The notes: generated by a model from the sequence alone, not told the origin. Positions 45,946 to 55,835 are shown, counted from the stretch's first letter. The stretch is DNA of 64,000 bases from Cytophagales bacterium (GCA_013297755.1 JAAFIH010000015.1:1-64000); one strand, 5' to 3'. Numbers and translations are program-made.

Positions 45946-46824
45946 ATGATAATATTAAAAATACTTAAACAAATACACAAACTGCCTTTATCTATAACTA
46001 TTGCAGGATGTATGTATTGTATAAAAAAGCTAACACCCCTCAAATCTACTAAAAAGGAAGCAAATCTTAAAAAATTAATATTGTGTTTGGATAAAGGAAA
46101 TGGCAAAGTTTCAAAAATTGGCTCGAATTCTTACTTTGGTTATTTAACATTGTATGATAAAAAATTTAATTTTGAATTAAGAAATGAACAGTACAGCGAT
46201 GTTGGAATATTGTATGAGTTTATGTTTGAAAACGAATTTGATGATCTTTTTTCTTATTTAAGTAGAAATTTTACTTCAGATTCAATTTTAAATGTTGTAG
46301 ATTTGGGTGGCAATATTGGCCTTTTTTGTTTGTCCATCTTACTAAAATATCCTAAAGCCAATACGATTTATGTGGAGCCAGATATTGATGCAGTAAAGCA
46401 ATATAAATCTCTGCTTGCTTTCAACAATTTACATAATTCAAACATTTTTAACTTAGCTGCAGCCAACCAATCTGATAATTATGTAGAGCTAAATCAAGGC
46501 CCTCGAGGGCCAGAAAATGCAGGGTTTATTACTAAATTATCTGAAAATAGCACAAATATCAAAACAATATCAGTTTCTAATATAATTCAAAAAACAAATA
46601 TAAATCTTATTGATGTGCTAAAAATTGATATCGAAGGTGCAGAAGAAGATGTAATATTAGGAAATACATTTGATGAAATTTTAGCAAAAAAAATTAAATG
46701 TATAGCTATAGAAATACATGACGATCAAGTAGATAGATTTAAAATTGAATCAAAACTGGAGTCATTAAATTTTATAAAAATATTTAATAATAGAGTTGAT
46801 GTATTTGTGAATAATTTACTATAA
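45946..46824 (+). CDS. FkbM family methyltransferase
   Basis: The 292-residue protein has the FkbM SAM-binding region NVVDLGGNIGLFCLSILLKY (about 120-139), an acidic strand end YVEPD, and IDVLKIDIEGAEEDV, the family hallmark. It probably O-methylates a sugar of the surface polymer. It is divergent from the flippase, with 21 bp between them. Confidence 0.88.
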   Translation: MIILKILKQIHKLPLSITIAGCMYCIKKLTPLKSTKKEANLKKLILCLDKGNGKVSKIGSNSYFGYLTLYDKKFNFELRNEQYSDVGILYEFMFENEFDDLFSYLSRNFTSDSILNVVDLGGNIGLFCLSILLKYPKANTIYVEPDIDAVKQYKSLLAFNNLHNSNIFNLAAANQSDNYVELNQGPRGPENAGFITKLSENSTNIKTISVSNIIQKTNINLIDVLKIDIEGAEEDVILGNTFDEILAKKIKCIAIEIHDDQVDRFKIESKLESLNFIKIFNNRVDVFVNNLL

Positions 46825-46833
46825 AATTACTTT

Positions 46834-47688
46834 ATGATAAGTATTCTCATTTGTGGTATTAATACCAAATATAGAAATTCAGTTATAGAAAATATTACTC
46901 AAACGATTGGTCTAGACCATGAAATCTTATATTTTGATAATCAAATTGAAAATAAAAGTATTTCATCTGTTTATAATTTACTCAAAGCCCAGGCCAAAGG
47001 AAAATATATTTGTTTTTTACATGAAGACATTTTGTTTTTAGAGTCTAATTGGGGGTTGGAGCTAAAAAATATTTTCGAGAATAACGAAAATATCGCCCTA
47101 GTGGGTGTAGCTGGAGCTACCTATAAAAGTAAGATTCCTAGTACCTGGAGTTGTATAAATAATAAGTTTTTGGTAAAAAATTATATACAACACTATAAAA
47201 AAATCAATAAAAATAAAGATATTTTTTTTAGTAATTTTACTAGTGATGCCAGCGAAGTAGTTTTTGTTGATGGCTTGTTTATGTGTATTACAGATGTATT
47301 AAATAAAAAAATACTGTTTGACGAAGAGTTAATAAAAGGTTTTCATGGATATGATTTTGATTTATGTTTGCAAGCTAAAAGTAATAATTTCAAAATAGTA
47401 GTTTCAAAAAATATACAGTTAGAGCATTTTTCTGAGGGTGGTATTAATTTTGATTGGTATAAAACATATAGAGCTCTTTGCAAAAAATGGGCTTTTTTAT
47501 TACCCCTCAAGTGCCAAAAAATTTCTTTTTTAGAAAATATTTCTTTAGACTATTCATGTTTTTATAGTGGATTAAGTGCCATTGGCAGGCTCAATATGTC
47601 GTCTTGCTTACAAAAGTTTCTATTTTTTGTTTCATTTTTTAATTTTCATTTCGTATGGTATTTCATTTTCAAAAGATTGAAAAATTAA
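46834..47688 (+). CDS. Glycosyltransferase, StrF-like GT2
   Basis: The 284-residue protein begins MISILICGINTKYRNSV and has YICFLHEDILFLESNWG, where HED is the nucleotide-sugar metal motif in this subfamily. Later GFHGYDFDLCLQAKS is typical of the StrF-like GT2 proteins. It follows the FkbM gene by 9 bp, and the two are likely co-transcribed. Confidence 0.8.
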   Translation: MISILICGINTKYRNSVIENITQTIGLDHEILYFDNQIENKSISSVYNLLKAQAKGKYICFLHEDILFLESNWGLELKNIFENNENIALVGVAGATYKSKIPSTWSCINNKFLVKNYIQHYKKINKNKDIFFSNFTSDASEVVFVDGLFMCITDVLNKKILFDEELIKGFHGYDFDLCLQAKSNNFKIVVSKNIQLEHFSEGGINFDWYKTYRALCKKWAFLLPLKCQKISFLENISLDYSCFYSGLSAIGRLNMSSCLQKFLFFVSFFNFHFVWYFIFKRLKN

Positions 47689-47721
47689 TCAAAATCTAGT
47701 TTTATGCTATATTTGTAAAAA

Positions 47722-48486
47722 ATGTTTTATAAATTATTTATGGGATTGAAATCGTTTATTAGGTTTAAAATTATTACTCGGATTTATCGTAAAAATATTG
47801 AAAAATACATTCTTAGTTTTAGTAATAAAAATGTACTTGAAATTGGTGGTCCTAGTAAAATTTTTAACGAAGAAGTTACAAATTCTTATTTACCTATGTA
47901 TGCCAAACTGAGGTCGCTTACTAACGTAAATTTTTCTTATGAAACAATTTGGGAAAATAAAATTATTGAAGGAAATACCTTTAAATATGGCAAAAGAACG
48001 GGTATTCAGTTTGTTTTAGAAGCCTCTAATCTTAATAAATTTGAAGATAATCAATTTGAAGGGCTTATTTCTAGCCATTGTTTAGAGCATACTGCTAATC
48101 CCATAAAAGTAATATTTGAATGGAAAAGAGTAGTTTCAAATAACGGGTTCTTACTAATAATCCTTCCTAACAAAAAATATACTTTTGACCACAAAAGGCC
48201 TACTTCAAGTATGGCACATTTGATTGAAGATTTCAACAATAATGTGGAAGAAAACGATCTAACACATCTTACCGAAATTTTGGAATTGCATGACAAAACG
48301 TTGGATTTTGGCCTGAATGGCATAGATTTTGAAGAAAGAAGTAAAAATAATTTTCAAAATAGGTGCTTACATCATCACGTTTTTGACGATGTACTCATGC
48401 AACAGTTGGCAGATTATACTGATTTGAACTTCATTCAAAAAAACAACTTTGGTATTCATTTGATATATCTTTTACAAAAAAAATAA
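47722..48486 (+). CDS. SAM-dependent methyltransferase, class I
   Basis: The 254-residue protein has NVLEIGGPSKIFNEE (SAM-binding, about 38-52), then FEGLISSHCLEHTANPIKV and VSNNGFLLIILPNKK, the pattern of Methyltransf_11-like enzymes. It fits in the glycan cluster as a sugar methyltransferase. The substrate is unknown. Confidence 0.8.
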   Translation: MFYKLFMGLKSFIRFKIITRIYRKNIEKYILSFSNKNVLEIGGPSKIFNEEVTNSYLPMYAKLRSLTNVNFSYETIWENKIIEGNTFKYGKRTGIQFVLEASNLNKFEDNQFEGLISSHCLEHTANPIKVIFEWKRVVSNNGFLLIILPNKKYTFDHKRPTSSMAHLIEDFNNNVEENDLTHLTEILELHDKTLDFGLNGIDFEERSKNNFQNRCLHHHVFDDVLMQQLADYTDLNFIQKNNFGIHLIYLLQKK

Positions 48487-48517
48487 CTTTTTTATTACTA
48501 ATTTAATTTTTTAGGAC

Positions 48518-49519
48518 ATGATTTTAAATAAAGTTTCTATTATAACCCCTACTTATAATCATGAAAAATACATTGCTCAATGTATCATTTCAGTAATAAA
48601 TCAAAGTTTTATAAATTGGGAAATGATTATCGTAAACGATGGCAGTACCGACAATACCGAAAATGAAATCTTAAAAATTGCTGCCACTGAGCCACGCATA
48701 AAGTACTACAAACAAGCCAATAAAGGGTTATATAAATTAGCTGAAACTTACAATTTTGCATTGGCTCAATCAGATGGCGAGTTTGTGGCCATTCTGGAGG
48801 GCGATGACTATTGGTATAGTCATTATTTGCAAACTCAAATCCCTGTTTTTGATGACAAAACTATTGATTTTGCTTGGTGCAGGGCCGATGTAGTCAATTA
48901 TAAAAATGAAGTTTTGAGGCAATATCCTCGGTCGTACAATAATCACATTTTTAATATTCCAAATTCGAGTGTTATTCAAACTCTTTTAGATTCTTTTCCA
49001 GTACCAGTGAGCTGGATTTTTAGAAAATCAAAACTTACATTTATTGGTGGATTCTTACAAAATTCAATGTTACCAACAGTAGATTTACCAACTATTTTGG
49101 CATTGAGCAGAAATAGTATATTTCATTACAACAATACTAATTTGGTGGCTTACAGGCGACAAATTGAGCAAGCCACACGAAAATATACGGTAGAAATTTC
49201 TATGGGTATGAAATCTGTTGTGTTAGCTCATGTTAATAATCTTACTGAGGATGAAAAAAAATCTATTGGTTTATCTTTCAAAAAAATAGAATCAATATTA
49301 AACAACAAACTTACTATGTCTTACTCCATCTATGGCAGAAGTTGCTTAGTAAGAAAAGAGTATAATCAAGCTATAAATAGTTTTGTAAAATCAATTACCA
49401 ATCCAAGTGATTTATTACTAAGTTGGCGCATAAAATCAATATTGGGTGTAGCAATGGCATGGCTAAAACTTGATTTAGAATGGATGGCAAAATTACTAGG
49501 GAAAAATACTTATAAATAA
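48518..49519 (+). CDS. Glycosyltransferase family 2
   Basis: The 333-residue protein starts with the GT2 signature VSIITPTYNHEKYIAQCI, then IIVNDGSTDNT and VAILEGDDYWY, which supply the Asp residues for the sugar nucleotide and metal. The C-terminal third is helical and lysine-rich. It probably extends the surface glycan. Confidence 0.9.
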   Translation: MILNKVSIITPTYNHEKYIAQCIISVINQSFINWEMIIVNDGSTDNTENEILKIAATEPRIKYYKQANKGLYKLAETYNFALAQSDGEFVAILEGDDYWYSHYLQTQIPVFDDKTIDFAWCRADVVNYKNEVLRQYPRSYNNHIFNIPNSSVIQTLLDSFPVPVSWIFRKSKLTFIGGFLQNSMLPTVDLPTILALSRNSIFHYNNTNLVAYRRQIEQATRKYTVEISMGMKSVVLAHVNNLTEDEKKSIGLSFKKIESILNNKLTMSYSIYGRSCLVRKEYNQAINSFVKSITNPSDLLLSWRIKSILGVAMAWLKLDLEWMAKLLGKNTYK

Positions 49520-49526
49520 TAAAATA

Positions 49527-50432
49527 TTACCCAAATACTTTAAATTTTTTTATGACAAAAGACCTGCCCACAAAAGTTGTGAGGTAATATAATATGTTTT
49601 TTAATTGCAGATTTGATTTTAAAAAGTAGGACCTTGCTTTTTTGGTATTACCCACCAAATAGTAATATCTTGCCAAAGAACCATTCAAATTTTTTAAACC
49701 AATGCTTGCTTCTTTATATTTTGTTATAAATTTTTTGATTGCATTTTTGGATATTTCATAGTCGTTTAGTCTATATTTTTCGTTTAAAGATAAATTAGAG
49801 CCATCAACATAGCGCACAAAAACTGGTTCTGTTAATTCTAAAGAAGGTTGATTATAAAATATGTGTAGCATCCATTCGTAGTCTGACATACCAAACTGCT
49901 CTTCAAATAAGATATTTTTCAAATCATGGTGTATCATTAGAGTGGCCATGTAGCTTATCTGTCCTTTTTTATCCCTTTTTAGTTTACTCAAAAATGTTGT
50001 ATTTGTATTATATCTTACAAAGCCTTCGTGGCTTTTGTTACAATATACTCTTTTGATGTTCAGTTTAGTATCTATATCGATGTATCCACCAGAGATTACT
50101 TTTTCGTTTTTGATGTATTTGAGTTGGTTGATAGTTTTGTTGGGTAGCCACTCGTCATCGTGGTCGATAAAAGCAATATAATTGCCTTTAGCAATGCTCA
50201 AAGCCCAATTTCTGCCTTTATTAGGGCCGCCAGAATTAACCTTATTTTCTAAAAATATTACATTATATGTTGAAGCAATTTCTTTTGTTTTATCCTTTGA
50301 TAAATCATCTACAATTATTACTTCAAATTCAAAAATAGTATTAATCCCATGTTGGGCAAATACAGAATCTAAAGCACGTTTTAGAAAATGCTCGGCATTG
50401 TAAGTTGTAATTATTACAGTGATTAATATCAT
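49527..50432 (-). CDS. Glycosyltransferase family 2
   Basis: This 301-residue GT2 enzyme has ITVIITTYNAEHFLKRALDS, VIIVDDLSKDKT and IAFIDHDDEWLP. It is convergent with the previous glycosyltransferase, with 7 bp between the stops. It closes the glycan cluster on the right. Confidence 0.9.
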   Translation of the reverse strand: MILITVIITTYNAEHFLKRALDSVFAQHGINTIFEFEVIIVDDLSKDKTKEIASTYNVIFLENKVNSGGPNKGRNWALSIAKGNYIAFIDHDDEWLPNKTINQLKYIKNEKVISGGYIDIDTKLNIKRVYCNKSHEGFVRYNTNTTFLSKLKRDKKGQISYMATLMIHHDLKNILFEEQFGMSDYEWMLHIFYNQPSLELTEPVFVRYVDGSNLSLNEKYRLNDYEISKNAIKKFITKYKEASIGLKNLNGSLARYYYLVGNTKKARSYFLKSNLQLKNILYYLTTFVGRSFVIKKFKVFG

Positions 50433-50573
50433 TTGTGAAATTGAAATCTAAATTATCAAAATTTTATTTAATGTCAATTTTTTGTTTTAAATAGAATTTA
50501 CTAAAAATAAACCTCTTTGCAATGATAGATTATTAATTTTGAATATTACTGTCCTTTTTTTTATTATAAAAAT

Positions 50574-50755
50574 CGCATTACCAATTTCGCATTACACATT
50601 CTACATTACACATTCTACATTACACATTACGCATTACACATTACACATTACACATTACACATTACACATTACGCATTACACATTCTACATTCTACATTCC
50701 AAATTACAAATTACACATTACACATTACACATTACGCATTACACATTACGCATTA
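50574..50755 (-). repeat. Heptanucleotide array, 26 units, complement of the TAATGNG array
   Basis: Twenty-six tandem 7-mers on the plus strand are variants of CNCATTA (CACATTA, CGCATTA, TACATTC), the complement of TAATGNG at 39533-39686. The array ends 52 bp before the promoter of the giant NHL/BspA-like gene. Confidence 0.93.
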
Positions 50756-50787
50756 ACTATTTCTACTTTAAAATCTCCTACATAAAA

Positions 50788-50809
50788 AAATCAGTGTTAG
50801 CACTGATTT
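50788..50809 (+). terminator. Hairpin overlapping the -33 element of the next promoter
   Basis: AAATCAGTG and CACTGATTT pair around TTAG. Its right arm includes the TT of the TTG element at 50808-50810. It may end transcription from upstream or act as an operator. Confidence 0.6.
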
Positions 50810-50837
50810 GAAATTATTTTTATACTTTTTAATTTTG
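50808..50837 (+). promoter_or_regulatory. Bacteroidota-type promoter of the NHL/BspA-like gene
   Basis: TTG at 50808-50810, a 19-nt spacer and TAATTTTG at 50830-50837, 32 nt before the ATG at 50870. Confidence 0.75.
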
Positions 50838-50869
50838 CAGAATTAAATTAAAATTAAAATTATAAAACA

Positions 50870-53800
50870 ATGTTCAAAACAATTACAAAATGGGGAGCTG
50901 CTATGCTCTTAATGTTGGGCTTAACAAATGTGCAAGCTCAAAATTATTTACCACTAACAATTTTGGGAACTACTGGTTCATCTGGCAATGCCGCCAATCA
51001 GTTTAATAATCCATCAGGTGTAACCATAGCTGCCGATGACAAAATATTTGTGGCAGATGCTAGTAATCACCGCATAAGTGTATATACCCAAAGCGGCAAT
51101 AACTTTGGCAACCTCACTACTTTTGATGGCGAAGTCAATTTAGCCAATCAGTTTTCTTTTCCAAATGGTGTAGCCGTAGCTGCCAATGGCAAAATATTTG
51201 TGGCAGATCAATTTAACCACCGCATAAGTGTATGGACCCAAAGCGGCAATGCCTTTGGCTACCTCACTACTTTTGGCACAGGCTCATCTGGCTATGCCCC
51301 CAATCAGTTTTATTATCCAGCAGGTGTATCCGTAGCTGCTGATGGCAAAATATATGTTGCTGATTATTCTAACCACCGTATCAGTGTATGGACCCAAAGC
51401 GGTAATGCCTTTGGCAACCTCACTACTTTTGGCATAGGCACAGCAGGCAATGCCCCCAATCAGTTTAATTATCCCACAGGTGTAACCGTAGCTGCCGATG
51501 GCAAAGTATATGTGGCTGATTATATTAACCACCGCATCAGTGTATGGACCCAAAGCGGCAATGCCTTTGGACACCTCACTACTTTTGGTGGCAATGGCTC
51601 TCTCACCAATCAGTTTAATAGACCGGCTGGTGTAACGATAGCTGCCGATGGCAAAATATTTGTAGCTGATAATCTTAACCACCGCATCAGTGTATGGACC
51701 CAAAGCGGCAATGTCTTTGGCAACCTCACTACGTTTGGTAGCAATGGCTCTGCCGACAATCAATTTAAAAATCCATCTGGTGTAACGATAGCTGCCGATG
51801 GCAAAATATTTGTGGCTGACCGAAATAACCACCGCATTAGTGTGTGGAGCACTCCTCCAAAAGCTCCATTTATTACCAAGTGGGATTTGTCTAAGGCTGG
51901 AAGTGGTAATACGCAAATTGCATTTGGTAGAATTAACACAACTGGAAATGTAAACTACTCTTGGGAAACAATACCTAATACTTTATCTGGAACTGGTACA
52001 TTTCCAAGTGCGACTAACCTTCTTTTTACAATTACCGGTTTGCCTGCTAATGCTATAATAAGATTAAAAGTTGAACCCGCTAATTTTGAAAGTATTTCAA
52101 TAAATGGTGGAGTTGACAAACTAAAATTAGTAGATATAGAGCAATGGGGTGATGTAGCATGGAGTAATTTTGATAATGCTTTTTCAGGTTGCTCAAACTT
52201 AAACATTTCTGCAAACGATGTACCAGACTTAACTAATGTGAGGAGTACAAGCTTTATGTTTTATAATTGCAGTACTTTAAATTCTCCAACCAATATAGGC
52301 ACATGGAATATGTCAAATGTAACTACCACTAGCCTTATGTTTTATGGAGCTTCAAGCTTTAATCAACCGATAGGAGGCTGGAACATGTCTGCAGTAAAAG
52401 AAATGAGTTTTATGTTTTACGATGCTTCAAAATTTAATCAATCATTAGCTGGTTGGAATACAAGTAATGTAAGAAATACTTCAGGTTTATTCTATAATGC
52501 TAGTAAATTTAATCAACCTATTAATAATTGGGATATGTCTAATGTTACTGACATGAGCAATATGTTTTATAATGCTAAAGATTTTAAAAGTGATATTAGT
52601 GGATGGAATACTGGTAATGTGGTTAATATGAGTTTAATGTTTGCAAACACTTCTTTTAACTCTCCACTCAACAATTGGAACACTAGTAAGGTTACCGATT
52701 TTAGTAGTATGTTTTACTTTAATCAAGTGTTTAACCAACCATTGAACAATTGGGTAACCACAGCTTGTACAAATATGCAAAGTATGTTTTTTTTCGATAT
52801 TGCATTTAATCAACCTATCGGGAACTGGAATGTATCAAACGTCACAAATATGTCACTAATGTTTTATCTTTCAGACTTTAATCAACCTATCGGGAATTGG
52901 AATGTGAGTAAAGTTACAAACATGTCAGATATGTTTGCATACAGCAAATTCAACCAAAGTATTTCTGGTTGGGATATTTCAAAAGTAACTAACATGCAAA
53001 ACTTATTTAGCAATAATCAAAGATTTGACCAAAGTATAGAAAGCTGGGGTGGTAAACTAAATCCAAACGTTAATTTGAATGGGTTTTTGCAAAATTCTGT
53101 TGGTATGTCAATACCTAACTATGAATCTTCACTTCGAGGATTTGCAAATGGTACTGTTACTGGAAGAAAAATGGACGCAACAAGTTTAAAATATTGTGAT
53201 AAAACATTCAGAGATATCCTCACTGGTACTGGTGTAGGTTTCAAAAGCTGGACCATTACTGGAGATGTTATGCAAAACCCAACAGCAATTGTTGCCCAAC
53301 CGTTAATCCAAACTGTATGTGGAATCAATACTGCTTTGCTTTCTGCATCTGCCACAGGTTCAAATATAACATATAAATGGAGCAATGGGGCTACAACGTC
53401 AAATATTACAACTACAGCAGGTATTTATTTACTCACAGTAAGTGGATCTTGTGGGAATATTATTTCGAATCCTATAACTGTACTTGGATTTAAAAACACT
53501 CAAATTGCCAGACAACCTGCTTCTTTAACTGTTTGCGGAGGCTTATTAACAAGTTTTGAGGTGTCTGCAACTGGAGCAAATTTAAGCTACTTATGGAACA
53601 ATGGTGCTAATTCATCAACAATGCAAACAAGTGTTGCAGGTAATTATATGGTTACTGTAACAGGAGCTTGTGGAGTTGCTCAACAATCAAATTCAGCTTC
53701 TTTAACTATAAACAGTTTAACATCAATCATTGGTCAATCTATGCTTGAAACTGTTTGTGGCTCAGGTTTGACTGGTGCTTATGTAGATGCTACTGGTAAT

Positions 53801-55615
53801 AATTTAACTTATCTATGGAACGACCCAAGTAATTACAAGGATATTGACCCAGATCTTCCTGCTGGTATATTCACAGCAACTGTATCAGGAGCTTGCGGCA
53901 CAGTAGTTTCTAAACCAATTACAATTGTAGGAATTGCAACAACTCAAATCGCCACCCAACCTGCTTCTTTAACCGTTTGTGGTGGCTTATTAACAAGTTT
54001 TGAGGTGTCTGCAACTGGTGCTAATTTAAACTACTTATGGAACAATGGAGCTAATACTTCAACGATGCAAACAAGTACAGCAGGTAATTATATGGTTACT
54101 GTAACTGGAGCTTGTGGAGTTGCTCAACAATCAAATTCAGCTTCTTTAACTATAAACAGTTTAACATCAATCATTGGTCAATCTATGCTTGAAACTGTTT
54201 GTGGCTCAGGTTTGACTGGTGCTTATGTAGATGCTACTGGTAATAATTTAACTTATCTATGGAACGACCCAAGTAATTACAAGGATATTGACCCAGATCT
54301 TCCTGCTGGTATATTCACAGCAACTGTATCAGGAGCTTGCGGCACAATAGTTTCTAAACCAATTACAATTGTAGGTTTTGCTAATACATCCATTGCCACT
54401 CAACCTGCTTCTGTAACCGTTTGCGGAGGCGAGTTTGAAACCATAGAAGTTTCGGCAACTGGTACTAATCTTAGCTACTTGTGGAGCAATGGCAGACAAA
54501 CCAAAGATTGGTTTACTTCTGTGGCTGGTGCATATATGGTCACAGTATCTGGTACTTGTGGCAATGTAGTTTCAAATACTGCCAATTTCGCTAACTATGC
54601 TCCAACTGCCATTACATCTGTAACATCTAATATAACAGTTCTTCCTGGAGTTACAACCGATTTAGATGTACTTGCAACAGGCGAACAAATTAGCTATGCT
54701 TGGAGCAATGGTTCAACTTCTACTGGTATTTCGGGTGTAGGTGCTGGAACATATACAGTTACTGTAAATGGCTTTTGCGGAACATTAACTCGCACTGTAA
54801 TCGTAACTGAAATGCCTCGTGCAAGTGTAACAGGTTTTACCTCATTGAGCGACCCAGCAACTGGAACAACACCCATGTTAATCACTATCAATGGAGCAAG
54901 TTTTGTAAATGGAGCAACAACTTCTATTAATGGTGTAGCTCTAGCAGGTGTAACAGTAGTTAATGGAAATATAATTACAGCCACTTTGCCAGCAAATGTT
55001 ACAACACCGTATGTTGTTCAGGTTTCAAATCCTAATCAAGTTGCAAATGTGCCAGCATCAATACCTTTTACGATTGCATTAACAACTTCGACTGCAACTG
55101 TTTCTGGTGTTTCAGTAAATGGTAATGTTTCAAGTTTAGCAAATGGTGGAGTAATTACTATCAATGGTTCTGGATTCCAAATCGGTATAATGGTGAGTAT
55201 AAATGGGCAAGCCATGAGCAATGTAACAGTCGTGAGTGGAAATATGATTGTTGTAAACATTCCATCAGGAGCGGTTAATGGTACAACTTTGGGTGTAACT
55301 TTTCAAAATCCAAACCAAGTAGCAGTTTCTGTTGCTAATCCAACCATAACAGATGCTACAACAACTTCTACCAATCTACCAATCTACCAATCTAGCAATC
55401 TAGCAATCTATCCAAATCCAAATGTAGGAGAATTTAGCATTATTTATAGTCTACCAACTATGAACTCCGAACTACTAACTATTTTCAACTCACTAGGCTC
55501 TTTGGTTTATTCGCAATCTATTGTTTCTGAAATCACAGAAGTGAAAACTACTTTAGCCAAAGGAATTTATTTGGTAAAAGTTGGGAATGCTGTTAAAAAA
55601 TTAGTAGTTGAATAA
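50870..55615 (+). CDS. Giant T9SS-secreted protein with NHL, BspA-like and Ig/IPT domains
   Basis: The 1581-residue precursor has a signal peptide (cut near VQAQ, residue 24). Six NHL-type repeats follow (about 25-330), each with VAADGKIFVAD and NHRISVWTQSGN. A DUF285/BspA-like region (about 430-730) repeats WNxSxVTNMSxMF and FNQPIGNWN. Ig-like modules (about 800-1290) carry VCGG...ATG...GACG. IPT/TIG-like domains (about 1310-1500) precede a T9SS type A C-terminal domain (AIYPNPNVGEFSI, then GIYLVKVGNAVKKLVVE). It should be displayed on or released from the surface, where the NHL and BspA-like parts bind partners. Confidence 0.9.
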   Translation: MFKTITKWGAAMLLMLGLTNVQAQNYLPLTILGTTGSSGNAANQFNNPSGVTIAADDKIFVADASNHRISVYTQSGNNFGNLTTFDGEVNLANQFSFPNGVAVAANGKIFVADQFNHRISVWTQSGNAFGYLTTFGTGSSGYAPNQFYYPAGVSVAADGKIYVADYSNHRISVWTQSGNAFGNLTTFGIGTAGNAPNQFNYPTGVTVAADGKVYVADYINHRISVWTQSGNAFGHLTTFGGNGSLTNQFNRPAGVTIAADGKIFVADNLNHRISVWTQSGNVFGNLTTFGSNGSADNQFKNPSGVTIAADGKIFVADRNNHRISVWSTPPKAPFITKWDLSKAGSGNTQIAFGRINTTGNVNYSWETIPNTLSGTGTFPSATNLLFTITGLPANAIIRLKVEPANFESISINGGVDKLKLVDIEQWGDVAWSNFDNAFSGCSNLNISANDVPDLTNVRSTSFMFYNCSTLNSPTNIGTWNMSNVTTTSLMFYGASSFNQPIGGWNMSAVKEMSFMFYDASKFNQSLAGWNTSNVRNTSGLFYNASKFNQPINNWDMSNVTDMSNMFYNAKDFKSDISGWNTGNVVNMSLMFANTSFNSPLNNWNTSKVTDFSSMFYFNQVFNQPLNNWVTTACTNMQSMFFFDIAFNQPIGNWNVSNVTNMSLMFYLSDFNQPIGNWNVSKVTNMSDMFAYSKFNQSISGWDISKVTNMQNLFSNNQRFDQSIESWGGKLNPNVNLNGFLQNSVGMSIPNYESSLRGFANGTVTGRKMDATSLKYCDKTFRDILTGTGVGFKSWTITGDVMQNPTAIVAQPLIQTVCGINTALLSASATGSNITYKWSNGATTSNITTTAGIYLLTVSGSCGNIISNPITVLGFKNTQIARQPASLTVCGGLLTSFEVSATGANLSYLWNNGANSSTMQTSVAGNYMVTVTGACGVAQQSNSASLTINSLTSIIGQSMLETVCGSGLTGAYVDATGNNLTYLWNDPSNYKDIDPDLPAGIFTATVSGACGTVVSKPITIVGIATTQIATQPASLTVCGGLLTSFEVSATGANLNYLWNNGANTSTMQTSTAGNYMVTVTGACGVAQQSNSASLTINSLTSIIGQSMLETVCGSGLTGAYVDATGNNLTYLWNDPSNYKDIDPDLPAGIFTATVSGACGTIVSKPITIVGFANTSIATQPASVTVCGGEFETIEVSATGTNLSYLWSNGRQTKDWFTSVAGAYMVTVSGTCGNVVSNTANFANYAPTAITSVTSNITVLPGVTTDLDVLATGEQISYAWSNGSTSTGISGVGAGTYTVTVNGFCGTLTRTVIVTEMPRASVTGFTSLSDPATGTTPMLITINGASFVNGATTSINGVALAGVTVVNGNIITATLPANVTTPYVVQVSNPNQVANVPASIPFTIALTTSTATVSGVSVNGNVSSLANGGVITINGSGFQIGIMVSINGQAMSNVTVVSGNMIVVNIPSGAVNGTTLGVTFQNPNQVAVSVANPTITDATTTSTNLPIYQSSNLAIYPNPNVGEFSIIYSLPTMNSELLTIFNSLGSLVYSQSIVSEITEVKTTLAKGIYLVKVGNAVKKLVVE
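53501..54388 (+). repeat. Tandem 444-bp duplication inside the giant surface protein
   Basis: Two nearly identical 444-bp units (53501-53944 and 53945-54388) encode two 148-residue Ig-like modules each starting QIA.QPASLTVCGG. A third, diverged unit begins at the same phase after 54388. The period is a multiple of three, so copy-number change keeps the frame. Confidence 0.9.
55371..55410 (+). repeat. 8-bp tandem repeat just before the T9SS domain
   Basis: Five tandem octamers (CCAATCTA three times, GCAATCTA twice) encode NLPIYQSSNLAIY and run directly into YPNPN, the start of the sorting domain. Gain or loss of one unit would change the frame and remove the secretion signal. Confidence 0.85.
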
Positions 55616-55661
55616 TTTGTAAGAACATTCCTTTGGGGTGTTCCTAAAAAATTATTTTAAT

Positions 55662-55694
55662 AAAGATACCATCGCTCAAAGCGATGGTATCTTT
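55662..55694. repeat. REP-like palindrome P2, copy 1
   Basis: AAAGATACCATCGCT, CAA, then the complement; 33 nt. It lies after the giant gene, in a composite block of about 139 bp that repeats 220 bp later (55655-55793 and 55875-56013). A weak hairpin at 55623-55643 precedes it and may end the gene. Confidence 0.9.
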
Positions 55695-55698
55695 AACC

Positions 55699-55734
55699 AA
55701 ACGCAGACAGGGTTTAAAAACCCTGTCTGCGTTT
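55699..55734. repeat. REP-like palindrome P3, copy 1 (terminator-like)
   Basis: AAACGCAGACAGGGTTT, two bases, then the complement, followed by a short T run. It probably also terminates transcription. Confidence 0.9.
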
Positions 55735-55803
55735 TTGATTTTTATTTATAGATGACAGAAGTACCATTTAAAGATAAAAAGTATTAATTTATATAAAGTA
55801 CCC

Positions 55804-55835
55804 AGATATACCACTTTTTCAAAAGTGGTATATCT
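55804..55835. repeat. REP-like palindrome P1, copy 1
   Basis: AGATATACCACTTTT and its complement around two bases. The ACCACTTTTT core is shared with the hairpins around the transposase at 61290-61931. Confidence 0.9.

Noticed and set aside
50539..50811. Open frame reading HITHYTL repeats
   Set aside because: Translation of the heptanucleotide array.
51284..51916. Leftward open frame of 210 codons
   Set aside because: Antisense of the NHL repeats; its regularity comes from the repeats on the plus strand.
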